NCBI GenBank assembly: GCA_052246725.1
Contig: JBQQCL010000018.1
DNA length: 64,000 nt
Strand: one strand, 5' to 3'
Origin: Pseudalkalibacillus sp052246725
Lineage (GTDB): Bacteria > Bacillota > Bacilli > Bacillales > Fictibacillaceae
The notes under the pieces are model-generated. The model searched no databases. It was not told the DNA's origin and saw only the letters and a list, made by a program, of their open reading frames with translations. Shown here piece after piece: positions 34,655 through 43,454 of this stretch (position 1 is its first letter; each line of letters opens with the position of its first letter). The position numbers and the translations under genes were made by a program.

Positions 34655-35599
34655 GTGAAGAAGATTGTAAATAAACAAATCGTATTTTTTGGTGGAAAAG
34701 GTGGAGTGGGGAAATCGACGTCTGCCTCAGCTTTTGCCTTGACGTCAGCAAGAAAAGGGCAGAAAACGTTGTTGGTTTCGACAGATCCGGCTCACAATGT
34801 AGGGGACATTTTCCATAAACGGTTATCTGGAAACCCGAAGCGTTTGACAGAAAACCTTTTTGCGATCGAAATCGACCCGAATGAAGAAACAAAACGTTAT
34901 CTTGATGGCGTAAAAGATAACCTGAAAGGTCTTGTTAAAGCGAAAATGGTGGAGGAAGTCCATCGTCAGATCGACCTTGCTGGAAGTTCTCCAGGAGCCG
35001 ATGAAGCAGCGATGTTCGATCGACTCGTGTCAATTATTTTAGATGAAAAAGGTTCATTCGATACGATCGTTTTCGATACAGCTCCAACCGGGCATACAAT
35101 CAGGTTGTTGACCCTGCCGGAATTGATGGGAGCCTGGATCGACGGGATGCTGAAAAGACGGGAAAACTTGAATAAAAACTTTTCCGCCTGGATGGGAGAC
35201 GGGGAACCGGTAGAAGACCCGATCTATGACATCCTTGATAAAAGGAAAGAGCGTTTCGCTGAAGTTCGGAAAATATTATTGGATGATGAACTGACGGAGT
35301 ATGTATTTGTATTGAACGCAGAACGGCTTCCGATTTTAGAAACGGAAAAAGCAGTGGAAACGTTGAGGAAACACGATCTGCTCGTCAATACTCTTGTGGT
35401 CAACAAGCTCTTACCTGATGTGGAAGACAGTTCTTTCCTCAGGAAACGAAAAGAACAGGAAAAGGAATATATCCAAATGATCGATAAGAAATTCAATCAA
35501 CAGGAGAAAATTTTCATTCCACTCCTTGATGGCGACGTTTCCACACTAGAAGCATTAGACCGAATCAGTGAAGCAATGCAAGAAGAACTATTTCAATAA
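34655..35599 (+). CDS. ArsA/Get3 (TRC40) family ATPase, cysteine-free
   Basis: A 314-residue soluble P-loop ATPase with the deviant Walker A FFGGKGGVGKST near the N-terminus, the switch I region STDPAHNVGDIF and switch II FDTAPTGHTIRLL. It has one nucleotide-binding domain and therefore acts as a dimer. No cysteine is present anywhere, so the metalloid site of arsenite-pump ArsA is absent. In this cluster any thiol chemistry would lie in the two small proteins upstream. The GTG at 34655 is preferred over the one at 34646, which is too close to GAGAGG. It ends the operon before a terminator. Confidence 0.85.
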   Translation: MKKIVNKQIVFFGGKGGVGKSTSASAFALTSARKGQKTLLVSTDPAHNVGDIFHKRLSGNPKRLTENLFAIEIDPNEETKRYLDGVKDNLKGLVKAKMVEEVHRQIDLAGSSPGADEAAMFDRLVSIILDEKGSFDTIVFDTAPTGHTIRLLTLPELMGAWIDGMLKRRENLNKNFSAWMGDGEPVEDPIYDILDKRKERFAEVRKILLDDELTEYVFVLNAERLPILETEKAVETLRKHDLLVNTLVVNKLLPDVEDSSFLRKRKEQEKEYIQMIDKKFNQQEKIFIPLLDGDVSTLEALDRISEAMQEELFQ

Positions 35600-35628
35600 G
35601 ATAAGATATGTAAGATACGACAAAAAGG

Positions 35629-35667
35629 AATGTCTGGATCTCCTATGGGAGGTCCAGGCATTTTTGC
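35629..35667 (+). terminator. Terminator after the ArsA-like gene
   Basis: ATGTCTGGATCTCC and GGAGGTCCAGGCAT form a stem with two G-U or mismatched positions and a 4-base loop, followed by TTTTTG. Confidence 0.85.
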
Positions 35668-36176
35668 ACTTAAAGAAAATACTTTCTTCAGTATAAGGGT
35701 AACTAAGGCTCAGCCTGCACAAAGGCTTGGCTTTGCCAACTTTTTTATAGGGATTCTTTATTGTTTTAGGCTCTTTTCTAGAAGATTGTTGCTTATGAAT
35801 CATTTTTAAAAACTCACCTTGTGCAAGTTGATTGGAGAGCAAGGTGCGAGACTCCTGCGGGATCAGCGTGCCTACTACCTGAATAATCTCCTCGCAAGGC
35901 ATGCGACGAGGAAGCTCGCTTCGACAGGACTTTCTTGTAGACGCAGGAGCACAAATGCTTCCTTGATAAGGAGACTCCTGAGGTCGCAAGGCGACGAGTG
36001 GGCTCAACGCACGCCCCGCGGAAAGCGAGACTCCTGGAGCGGAAATCAACGACTTTTAAAGAAAACTTGGCGAGACCAAGCCTTTTGTAGGTCGAGCCTT
36101 AGTTGCCCTTATACTGAAGAAAGCATTTTATACTTTCTTTAAGTGCAAAAGCAACAAAGTTTGCGAAAACAGCCTT
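35668..36176. repeat. Family A repeat element, longest copy
   Basis: About 0.5 kb. It begins with the reverse of the hairpin end (AAAGAAAATACTTTCTTCAG) plus GGCTTGGCTTTGCC, then contains all the blocks of the copy at 28806-29200 plus an extra middle section (GCATGCGACGAGGAAGCTCG, ACGCAGGAGCACAAATGC). It ends with AAGAAAGCATTTTATACTTTC and GTTTGCGAAAACAGCC. Both ends therefore carry inverted related sequences. No transposase. Frames inside it (35819-36142) are not genes. Confidence 0.88.
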
Positions 36177-36271
36177 GTTTTAAAATTTATCTTGTTGCAA
36201 GTTCCAAACTCTGGTAAAATGATTTTTCCGTCTGACTTTTCAGACGAAAAACTCTAAGGAGGTAACTGAAC

Positions 36272-38398
36272 GTGAAGAATAAGATTCAAAGTGCCTTTGA
36301 TATGGAGAAGCAGCAACTCGAAAAAATAGCTGCAGAGATCGAAAGACAGATAAAGAAGTTAGAGGAAGTCCCAAGGTATTTCGGAGAGGATATTACGGAG
36401 CAGGCTCTCGATGAGCGTCGGGAACAAGCTCGAAAGAACCTTCGGATAGCGGAGGAGGAGCCCTTTTTCGGACGACTCGACTTCAATGTAGAAGGAAATG
36501 ACCAACCAGATGAAATCTACATAGGAAAGGTTGGTGTTTCGAAGGAAGCGTCGAATGATCTTATGGTTATTGATTGGCGTGCTCCTGTGGCCAGCCTTTT
36601 TTATTCGTATAGTGGAGGAGAAGAGGAAATCTACTATATATCGCCAGAAGGCAAGATTGAAGGGGATATCCATCTAAAACGGAATGTGGTCATCCGTAAA
36701 CAGAAGCTCCAACGTGTTGTTGATACCTATGTAAAAGGCATTACAGAAGCTGGTGGGACAGATGAATTTTTACTTTACCGTTTAGGTGATCGGAAAGACA
36801 ATCGGTTACGTGATATCGTTTCTACAATTCAGGCCGAGCAAAATCATATCATTCGAGCTGAAAAGAACCAACCGCTAATTATCCAGGGTGTTGCAGGGTC
36901 TGGAAAAACGACAGTGGCACTGCACCGTCTGGCCTATCTGCTTTACCATTACAGAGACCATCTCAGTGCGAATCAGATGATCATATTCGCGCCAAACCGA
37001 ATGTTTCTGGACTATATCTCAAATGTCCTACCGGAACTAGGTGTAGGTGGGATCCAACAGACTACTTTCAATGAATGGGCGGTAGAGGTCCAGGAAGAAC
37101 AGATAACGGTTTCTGATGGTAGGGATGAATTAGAAAGTATTTTCTCCAGCAGGTCAAATGGTGCCATCATGACCCGGGAATCAGGAAGATTAAAAGGGTC
37201 ATTGGCTTATAAATCTGTGATCGAGGACGCACTGGATGATTTTGAGAAGAAAATGATTCCGGCTTCAGATTTAAAGCTCTGGGATGGTTGCGTTTTGTCA
37301 GCATCCTCCATAAAAAAATGGAATGAGGAACAGAGGCATTTTCCGATTGCTATGCGCAGGAACCGGATATTGAAACGGTTGAAATCATGGGCGAAGCAAA
37401 AGGTAAATGAGATGTTGCCTCATGAACGAAAAGAACGAAAGAAAACAGCGGATAAGCAAATGAAAGCTTATATGAAAGCCTGGCCAGATCACAGTGCTTT
37501 CACATTTTATAAAGAACTTTACAAGAAAACGAGGATACAAGATTTCGCTCGTCCTCTTCAAGACTATCTCCCGGCTGAAATCATTGCAGATACAAGGAAG
37601 CGGATGAACAAAAGGGAAGTTACTGCAGAAGACTTACCCGCATTGATTTGGATCCACCAAAAACTATCTGGTATGGATAAACAGTTCATCTATCAGCATT
37701 TGGTCATTGATGAGGCCCAGGATTTCTCGCCTTTTCATATCGAAGTGTTGAAATCATATGTACGGGAGGATTCGTTCACAATTCTCGGTGATATCTCACA
37801 GGGAATCCATTCTTATAGAGGGATTGAAAAATGGCAAGAGTTTATTGATGTATTCGGAGAAGGCAATTCGAAATATGTCCAAATGGAGAGGAGTTACCGA
37901 TCTACATTGGAGATCATCGAGTATGCCAACCGGATTTTACAAAACATGCGCCATACAAGCGGGCTTGCGAAGCCAGTTTTCCGAAGCGGTGAACCGGTCA
38001 GGGAGATAAAGGTGAATAAGACTGAACGAATGGAAAAGGTTCTATCGATCTTGGAACGAATACAACGTTCAGGAGCCCACAGTATTGCTCTTGTGGGAAG
38101 GACAGCTAAGAATTGTGCGGAAATCCATGAGAGGTTGATGGATGAAGGGGTGGAGGCATCTTTGATTACTGCAGACCAGACCGGCTATCAAGGAGGGATC
38201 TCCGTCATACCGGTCTATCTAACGAAAGGATTGGAATTCGATGCTGTGATGATGCTTGATACAGATCCAAGCAATTACCAATTCAACGATGAGGATGCAA
38301 AGCTGTTATACGTCGGATGTACAAGAGCCCTTCACCAACTCTGGGTGTTATATGAAAATGAACTAACCCCGCTATTCCGCACAAAACTGAACTTATGA
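36272..38398 (+). CDS. helD: HelD-like UvrD/Rep-family helicase (RNA polymerase recycling)
   Basis: The 708-residue ATPase starts with an antiparallel coiled-coil arm (about 1-70, KQQLEKIAAEIERQIKKLEE) that in HelD inserts into the RNA polymerase secondary channel. The helicase core follows: Walker A VAGSGKTTVALHR (near residue 212), Walker B VIDEAQDFSP, motif III GDISQGIHSYRG, KGLEFDAVM and LYVGCTRAL. The length is near the usual 770 of the B. subtilis protein. GTG start with AAGGAGG. HelD releases stalled RNA polymerase from DNA. It is a single gene between repeat A and a bidirectional terminator. Confidence 0.87.
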   Translation: MKNKIQSAFDMEKQQLEKIAAEIERQIKKLEEVPRYFGEDITEQALDERREQARKNLRIAEEEPFFGRLDFNVEGNDQPDEIYIGKVGVSKEASNDLMVIDWRAPVASLFYSYSGGEEEIYYISPEGKIEGDIHLKRNVVIRKQKLQRVVDTYVKGITEAGGTDEFLLYRLGDRKDNRLRDIVSTIQAEQNHIIRAEKNQPLIIQGVAGSGKTTVALHRLAYLLYHYRDHLSANQMIIFAPNRMFLDYISNVLPELGVGGIQQTTFNEWAVEVQEEQITVSDGRDELESIFSSRSNGAIMTRESGRLKGSLAYKSVIEDALDDFEKKMIPASDLKLWDGCVLSASSIKKWNEEQRHFPIAMRRNRILKRLKSWAKQKVNEMLPHERKERKKTADKQMKAYMKAWPDHSAFTFYKELYKKTRIQDFARPLQDYLPAEIIADTRKRMNKREVTAEDLPALIWIHQKLSGMDKQFIYQHLVIDEAQDFSPFHIEVLKSYVREDSFTILGDISQGIHSYRGIEKWQEFIDVFGEGNSKYVQMERSYRSTLEIIEYANRILQNMRHTSGLAKPVFRSGEPVREIKVNKTERMEKVLSILERIQRSGAHSIALVGRTAKNCAEIHERLMDEGVEASLITADQTGYQGGISVIPVYLTKGLEFDAVMMLDTDPSNYQFNDEDAKLLYVGCTRALHQLWVLYENELTPLFRTKLNL

Positions 38399-38480
38399 AT
38401 TAGGGTGGTATGCCGGGTGACAAATAACAAGTCAATTCAAACAAAGCTTGTGAAACATTGCTTGAGGGGCACCAATAAAC

Positions 38481-38517
38481 AAAGGGACTGACTCTTTCCT
38501 ATTTGGTCAGTCCCTTT
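38481..38517. terminator. Bidirectional terminator between helD and the tetronate operon
   Basis: AAAGGGACTGAC and GTCAGTCCCTTT form a perfect 12-bp stem, loop 13 bases. T-rich on the minus strand (TTTGTTTATT). Confidence 0.88.
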
Positions 38518-38545
38518 AAATTCTATTAAACTTTTATTCTACTGT

Positions 38546-39916
38546 TTAACCTACGATTAAGTTTGCAACGAGTAACAATACGAGGGAAGCTGCCCATACG
38601 ATAGTTGTAGGAATGGACCATGTTAGGATCTGTTCTTTCACATTTTTAATTCCTAACATACGGTTCACAACCCAGAATAAGCTATCGTTGAAATAAGAGA
38701 ACACCATTGCACCAAGCGTCGCTGCCTGGGCTGCCAGTACCATATTGACATCCAGTCCAGCTAATATCGGTGCTGAGATGGATGCTCCCGTAATCATCGC
38801 TACGGTACCACTCCCTTGAATCAAGCGGACAATGCTGGCGATGACGAATGGCAGCAGAATGGCAGGGAGGCTCGTTTGCGCGATTTGTTCCGCGATATAA
38901 TCTCCTGCACCGCTTTCTCTCAATACATTACCTAAAGCTCCACCTGCACCAGTCACCAGTAAAATGATACCTGCATCTTTTATTCCTTCTTCCATACGGT
39001 CGATCGCAGTCGATTGTTTCACATGATTGTATAATCCGTAGATTGCAAAGATAAGACCAATTCCAACTGCAATAATAGGAGCACCTAGGAATGTGATGAT
39101 ATTATAGATACCACCTTCTAATCCTATCGCTGCAACCGTTGTATTCAAGAAAATCAAAATGATCGGTACCAAAATCGGTAATGATGAGCGTAATAAGGAC
39201 GGTAAGTTTTTATTCTCTTGCATTTCGTAATACTCTTCTAACGTTTGCGGCATATCAGGTCTTACAAATCCTTGACCATCTTCATCAGGAAGTTGGTAGA
39301 TTTTTTTACCAATCCATTTTGCATAATAGACCCCGACGATGATCAGCGGAACTGCAAAAATCAAACCGGTAAGGATCATCCATCCTACATCAACACCGAA
39401 GATTCCAGCAACGCCCAATGGTCCAGGAGTAGGGGGGACAGCATGGTGTGTGACGGCTAGACCGACACCAAGTGCAACACCTAATGCAACAACAGATTTA
39501 CCAGTCTTTTTTGATAGCGCTTTCGCAAGAGGGGCTAAAATGACGAAAGCAGAGTCTACAAAGATAGGTATGGAAACGACATACCCTGTCACAGCCATTG
39601 CCCATTCTTCTTTTCGCTTTCCTAACCATTTTATAAAGCTATAGGCTAGCCTTTCCGCAGCCCCTGAAACTTCTAAAATTCGTCCCATCATTACACCGAA
39701 ACCGATGACAATACCGATAGAACCGAGGGTGGTGCCAAAGCCTGTGGTGATGGCATTGACCACGTCAGGGGCTTTCATACCCCCGACGATTCCAGTAATG
39801 GATGCTGCTATGGTCAATGCTAGAAAGGCATGGATTTTTGTACGTAAAACCAGGAAAATCAGCAAGAATACTCCGAGAACTAATCCTATAATCATTTGTG
39901 CTCCAGATGCTTCCAT
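38546..39916 (-). CDS. GntP family sugar-acid permease (tetronate operon)
   Basis: Inner-membrane proton-coupled permease, 456 residues, about 12 hydrophobic segments. GntP family marks include VIGFGVMMGRILEVSGAAERLA, GLAVTHHAVPPTPGPLGVAG, VTGAGGALGNVLRESG and RLIQGSGTVAMITGA. It is the last gene of deoR-kinase-pdxA2-gntP on the minus strand, so the substrate is predicted to be a C4 acid sugar such as D-threonate or D-erythronate rather than gluconate. AGGAGG precedes the ATG, 31 bases after pdxA2. A second GntP at 50717 belongs to the gluconate operon. Confidence 0.88.
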   Translation of the reverse strand: MEASGAQMIIGLVLGVFLLIFLVLRTKIHAFLALTIAASITGIVGGMKAPDVVNAITTGFGTTLGSIGIVIGFGVMMGRILEVSGAAERLAYSFIKWLGKRKEEWAMAVTGYVVSIPIFVDSAFVILAPLAKALSKKTGKSVVALGVALGVGLAVTHHAVPPTPGPLGVAGIFGVDVGWMILTGLIFAVPLIIVGVYYAKWIGKKIYQLPDEDGQGFVRPDMPQTLEEYYEMQENKNLPSLLRSSLPILVPIILIFLNTTVAAIGLEGGIYNIITFLGAPIIAVGIGLIFAIYGLYNHVKQSTAIDRMEEGIKDAGIILLVTGAGGALGNVLRESGAGDYIAEQIAQTSLPAILLPFVIASIVRLIQGSGTVAMITGASISAPILAGLDVNMVLAAQAATLGAMVFSYFNDSLFWVVNRMLGIKNVKEQILTWSIPTTIVWAASLVLLLVANLIVG

Positions 39917-39947
39917 ATTATTGCCTCCTATCGATTAATAGCTGTTA

Positions 39948-40967
39948 TTAAATATTTTCCCTTGTAAATCTAGATGCGTATTTCGCAGCTAACTTTATGC
40001 ACTCTTCCATACTGATAGTACTTGCAATCCCTTTACCTGCTATATCGAATGCTGTGCCATGGTCAACTGATGTTCTTAGGAATGGAAGACCGTTTGTAAT
40101 TGAAATGGTTCTTTCAAAGTCAGTCATTTTTGCAGCAATATGCCCTTGGTCATGATAAAGGGAAAGCACTGCATCGAATTTTCCATTTAACGCATGATGG
40201 AAAACGGAATCCGCAGGGACCGGTCCAACAGCATCGATCCCATCTTGTTTTGCTAGTTCAATACCAGGAGTCAGTTCATCAAGTTCTTCACGTCCGAATA
40301 AACCGCCTTCACCGGCATGAGGGTTCAAACCTGCTACAGCAAATTTGCGTTTTTCAACTCCTAAACGCTGAAGTGCATTATCACAACGATTCAGGTAATC
40401 ACGGACACGCTCTTTTGTCATTTGATCGATAGCGTCTTTAACACTGAGATGGCGTGTTAAGAAGAAGATCCTCATATTACGGACTTCAAACATCGTTAAT
40501 GGGTCATCTGTATTTGTAAGAGCAGCGAGCATTTCTGTATGACCGATATATGGGACATCAGCAGCTTTCAACGATTCTTTATTGATCGGAGTCGTTGCCA
40601 TGACATGAACGTCTCCAGCATTCGCAAGTTCAACAGTTTTCTCGATGTAATCGAACGCAGCCTGACCACATTGAGCTTGTACTTCTCCGAATTTCAGTTC
40701 ATCTACCTTCAAGTTCGGAAGATGGATGACATCGATTGTTCCAAACTCATATTTTCCTTCTTCCGGTGATTCCACGTTATTTATAGAAAGGTTTACATCC
40801 ATGATCCCGATTGCTTTTTCCAAAACTTCAGAATGGCCGATTACAAGTGGGCGGGACTGTTCATAAATCTCTTCCTTACTTAGAGCGCCAACGGTTATTT
40901 CAGGTCCGATTCCTGCAGGGTCCCCCATAGGTATAGCGATGATTGGTCTTTCGATTTGTGTTGTCAT
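39948..40967 (-). CDS. pdxA2: PdxA2-type 4-phospho-tetronate dehydrogenase
   Basis: A 339-residue metal- and NAD-dependent dehydrogenase of the PdxA family. Motifs: PMGDPAGIGPEI, the metal site DVPYIGHTEML, GLNPHAGEGGLFG, and LYHDQGHIAAK. PdxA itself serves vitamin B6 synthesis, but family members next to DUF1537 kinases (PdxA2) oxidise D-threonate or D-erythronate 4-phosphate and lead to dihydroxyacetone phosphate. The ATG overlaps the kinase stop by four bases (ATGA), which ties it to that pathway. AAAGGAG lies eight bases upstream. Confidence 0.87.
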   Translation of the reverse strand: MTTQIERPIIAIPMGDPAGIGPEITVGALSKEEIYEQSRPLVIGHSEVLEKAIGIMDVNLSINNVESPEEGKYEFGTIDVIHLPNLKVDELKFGEVQAQCGQAAFDYIEKTVELANAGDVHVMATTPINKESLKAADVPYIGHTEMLAALTNTDDPLTMFEVRNMRIFFLTRHLSVKDAIDQMTKERVRDYLNRCDNALQRLGVEKRKFAVAGLNPHAGEGGLFGREELDELTPGIELAKQDGIDAVGPVPADSVFHHALNGKFDAVLSLYHDQGHIAAKMTDFERTISITNGLPFLRTSVDHGTAFDIAGKGIASTISMEECIKLAAKYASRFTRENI

Positions 40968-42274
40968 ACATTTTTCTCCTTTCTGTATTGGGAAAGTTTA
41001 TTCTTTAAAAGTTGCACGCAATCGTAAATGGCTTTTTTGTCACCGACAAGGCCGCCTTTTGTTACCACGGAAATGCCATCAAAATGTCCACCAATGAACT
41101 GTCCATAGGCCGCTAACGGAATGACCTCGTCGTCAAGGTGTATACCGGATGCTCCACTAACAGCACAAATGGAAGCTGTTACATCACCACCGCTTGAAAA
41201 ACAACCTTCAATTTTGTGAGGGGATTGTTCGATCAGTTTTCTTGATATTTTCGCAAGTCCATCTGTTATCCGCTTTGCCAGAGCATCTTCTGAAGAATTT
41301 TCCACAATGGCTTTTTCTTTCAAGTTCACCCGTTTTGCGCCTGGATGGTAGGTGGTGATCACAATGAGGTCGTTTGTTTGTACCATTTTTAGTGCTTCAT
41401 CAACGGATCGTTGAATCTCTTCTTCCCATCTTCCGTTGAACGTCGCTAATTTTTCAGCGGCAACAATAATCGGTGTAATTTGTGTTTTGGAGTACAGATA
41501 TTCAAGTTGCCTTCCGGTCATCGCAGTTGCACTCCCTACTGTTACAAGAATCTTGCCAGGAGTGACTTGTTGCTGGGTATAATCACGGCAATAGGATGCA
41601 GTGAGTGGGCCGGGATCACAAGGGACGAACCGCTTGTTGCCAATTGAAGTCATCGCTTTTGCGATTTCATCGATTTCTTCATCCGTAACAGCATCAATAG
41701 AAATGATTCTTATTCCTCTATCGCTGAGATTTTTGATCTTTTTTGCGATCGATTCCGCACCTTCCAGCACGGTTGATAATGGAATATGTTCTACAGGGTA
41801 TATACTCTGCGATTGAATAATATTTGGAACGTACGATTCAGTTAATGGTTTTATAGGATCCCTTGCCACATCGGTTTCTTGTAAGGGTACGCCTTCGACG
41901 AGCAGGTAACCCCCTGTGGTGACACGCCCTGATTTTGGAAAGGAGGGACAGACGATTGCGATGGATTCATCTCCAAGCTCGTCAAGCATTGCATCAATTT
42001 CATAACCGAAATGCCCCCTGACTGTACTATCTATTCTCTTGCAGAAGATAGAGACATCCTGCTCTTTGAATTTATTGATTGCTGATTTAACACGTTGCTT
42101 GCAAACATTGACGGGAGAATATCGACTATCCGTATCAATACAAATCGCATCATATCGATTTTTTTCAGGCAAAGGGGCGTCCCGAACCACCGTAGCTGTT
42201 TTGAATCCTTGCTTTGTCAATCTGACACCTGTTGCATTAGCCCCGGTCAGATCATCTGCAATAACTCCAATCAT
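40964..42274 (-). CDS. Four-carbon acid sugar kinase (DUF1537, DtnK/DenK type)
   Basis: A 436-residue kinase phosphorylating D-threonate, D-erythronate or a related tetronate. The N-terminal domain starts with IGVIADDLTGANATGVRL, the DUF1537 signature; a DTDSRY segment and KRIDSTVRGHFG follow. The C-terminal nucleotide-binding domain has FSSGGDVTASICAV and VVTKGGLVGD. The ATG at 42274 was selected (GTGAGGG upstream); it comes immediately after the regulator's stop, while a GTG five codons earlier lies within that ribosome site. The specific sugar acid cannot be distinguished from sequence alone. Confidence 0.87.
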   Translation of the reverse strand: MIGVIADDLTGANATGVRLTKQGFKTATVVRDAPLPEKNRYDAICIDTDSRYSPVNVCKQRVKSAINKFKEQDVSIFCKRIDSTVRGHFGYEIDAMLDELGDESIAIVCPSFPKSGRVTTGGYLLVEGVPLQETDVARDPIKPLTESYVPNIIQSQSIYPVEHIPLSTVLEGAESIAKKIKNLSDRGIRIISIDAVTDEEIDEIAKAMTSIGNKRFVPCDPGPLTASYCRDYTQQQVTPGKILVTVGSATAMTGRQLEYLYSKTQITPIIVAAEKLATFNGRWEEEIQRSVDEALKMVQTNDLIVITTYHPGAKRVNLKEKAIVENSSEDALAKRITDGLAKISRKLIEQSPHKIEGCFSSGGDVTASICAVSGASGIHLDDEVIPLAAYGQFIGGHFDGISVVTKGGLVGDKKAIYDCVQLLKNKLSQYRKEKNV

Positions 42275-42275
42275 A

Positions 42276-43046
42276 TCAATGGCCCTCACTTTCTACCTGA
42301 TAGGTCTCTACTTGCTGCTGAATGAGTGCGTAATCTTCTTTTTTACCTCGGTTATCTGTGATGAAGCCTTTCAGATTAGCTAAAGAACAAACTTTACTAA
42401 AGGCTTTATGGTTTATTTTGCTCGAATCCGCCAGCAGCCAAGTTTCTTCAGCAGCTTCCATCATCAGCTTTTTGACCAGTGCTTTTTCTAAGGTCGGTGC
42501 TGTGACCCCTGCCTGAATATCGATCGCATGGGCACCAAGGAAAAACAAATCGACGTGGATCCCTCTTAAAAATTCTTGGGTATGAGCACCGAATAACGCG
42601 CCTACATTGTTTTGCAGGTCTCCTCCGGTCACGATCACTTTTAATGATGAGTCAACAAGTTCACTTGCGATTTTTATATCATTCGTGATGATCGTGAGGT
42701 CCTCTCGGTTTACTAATTGTCGTGCCAATTCTAGGGTGGTTGTCCCAGAATCAAGCAAAATACTTGATCCATTAGGGATGAATTCCACAGCTTTCTTTGA
42801 AATAGCTCTCTTTTCAAAGACATTTTTTGTTTCTTTATTTAAATATGGTGTTTCTAGGGTAAGGGAGCGAGGGGAAACGGCTCCACCATGAGTTCTGATC
42901 AATTTCCCGTCCTGTTCTAATTGAACAAGATCCCTTCGAATAGTCATTTGAGAAACTTTGAACATTTCACTTAACTGCTCAATATCAACTTTTCCAGTTT
43001 CATTCACATGGGAAATGATTTTTTCCCTTCGTTGTGATGGGGACAT
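42276..43046 (-). CDS. DeoR family transcriptional regulator of the tetronate operon
   Basis: The 256-residue repressor has an N-terminal winged helix (QRREKIISHVNETGKVDIEQL, VSQMTIRRDLVQLEQDGKL, RTHGGAV) and a C-terminal sugar-phosphate sensor domain of the DeoRC type (ILLDSGTTTLELARQL, TNDIKIASEL, VTGGDLQNNVGALFG). The likely inducer is a phosphorylated tetronate. It is the first gene of the operon it should control. The start was set at the ATG at 43046, nine bases after AAAGGA; an ATG three codons earlier and a longer frame to 43097 are less likely. Confidence 0.85.
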   Translation of the reverse strand: MSPSQRREKIISHVNETGKVDIEQLSEMFKVSQMTIRRDLVQLEQDGKLIRTHGGAVSPRSLTLETPYLNKETKNVFEKRAISKKAVEFIPNGSSILLDSGTTTLELARQLVNREDLTIITNDIKIASELVDSSLKVIVTGGDLQNNVGALFGAHTQEFLRGIHVDLFFLGAHAIDIQAGVTAPTLEKALVKKLMMEAAEETWLLADSSKINHKAFSKVCSLANLKGFITDNRGKKEDYALIQQQVETYQVESEGH

Positions 43047-43096
43047 TTTGTTCATTCCTTTACTGGTTTGTTCATTTTTATCATGAATTACTATCA

Positions 43097-43135
43097 ATTA
43101 TGTTAAAAACGAACACATATGTCAACAATATTGTT
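43097..43135 (-). promoter_or_regulatory. Promoter and palindromic operator of the tetronate operon
   Basis: On the minus strand TTGACA (43125-43120), 17 bases, CATAAT (43102-43097). The perfect 12-bp palindrome AACAATATTGTT (43124-43135) overlaps the -35. Related half-sites TGTTC/GAACA also occur near 43070 and 43112, which fits DeoR autoregulation. Confidence 0.65.
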
Positions 43136-43170
43136 CATTTCTTTCGTTTTTAATGTTTGAAATTAACATT

Positions 43171-43330
43171 CGGTGCCTGGCACGACAATTTCCCCCTTGA
43201 GCCCCAACGGTTTTCAGATGGTGCCTGGCACTAATCAAGAATTCAGTTATATCAAAGGATACAAAAGTGTACCTGGCACCGATCGACACTCCAGTGATAC
43301 CAAGGGGTTTGGAACGGTGCCAGGCACCAA
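43171..43330. repeat. Family D palindromic repeats, four copies
   Basis: CGGTGCCTGGCAC (43171), GGTGCCTGGCAC (43220), GTACCTGGCACC (43269) and CGGTGCCAGGCACC (43315), about 48 bases apart like the array at 27091. It is more diverged than that array and changes orientation along its length. Confidence 0.82.
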
Positions 43331-43389
43331 GTAAAATTTAGTCGAAAAAAAGTCTTGTAATTATTCAGACTTTTCAATATAATCAGTTA

Positions 43390-43403
43390 TGAAAACGATT
43401 TCA
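43390..43403 (+). promoter_or_regulatory. cre-like/LacI-type operator before the LacI gene
   Basis: TGAAAACGATTTCA matches the catabolite-responsive element TGWAANCGNTNWCA at every position and is also a near-perfect palindrome, so it could serve CcpA or the local LacI-type regulator. Confidence 0.65.
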
Positions 43404-43454
43404 TGTATATACAAGTTCTGGAAGGAGGGGGAATCCTATACGTAGGAGATTTGA

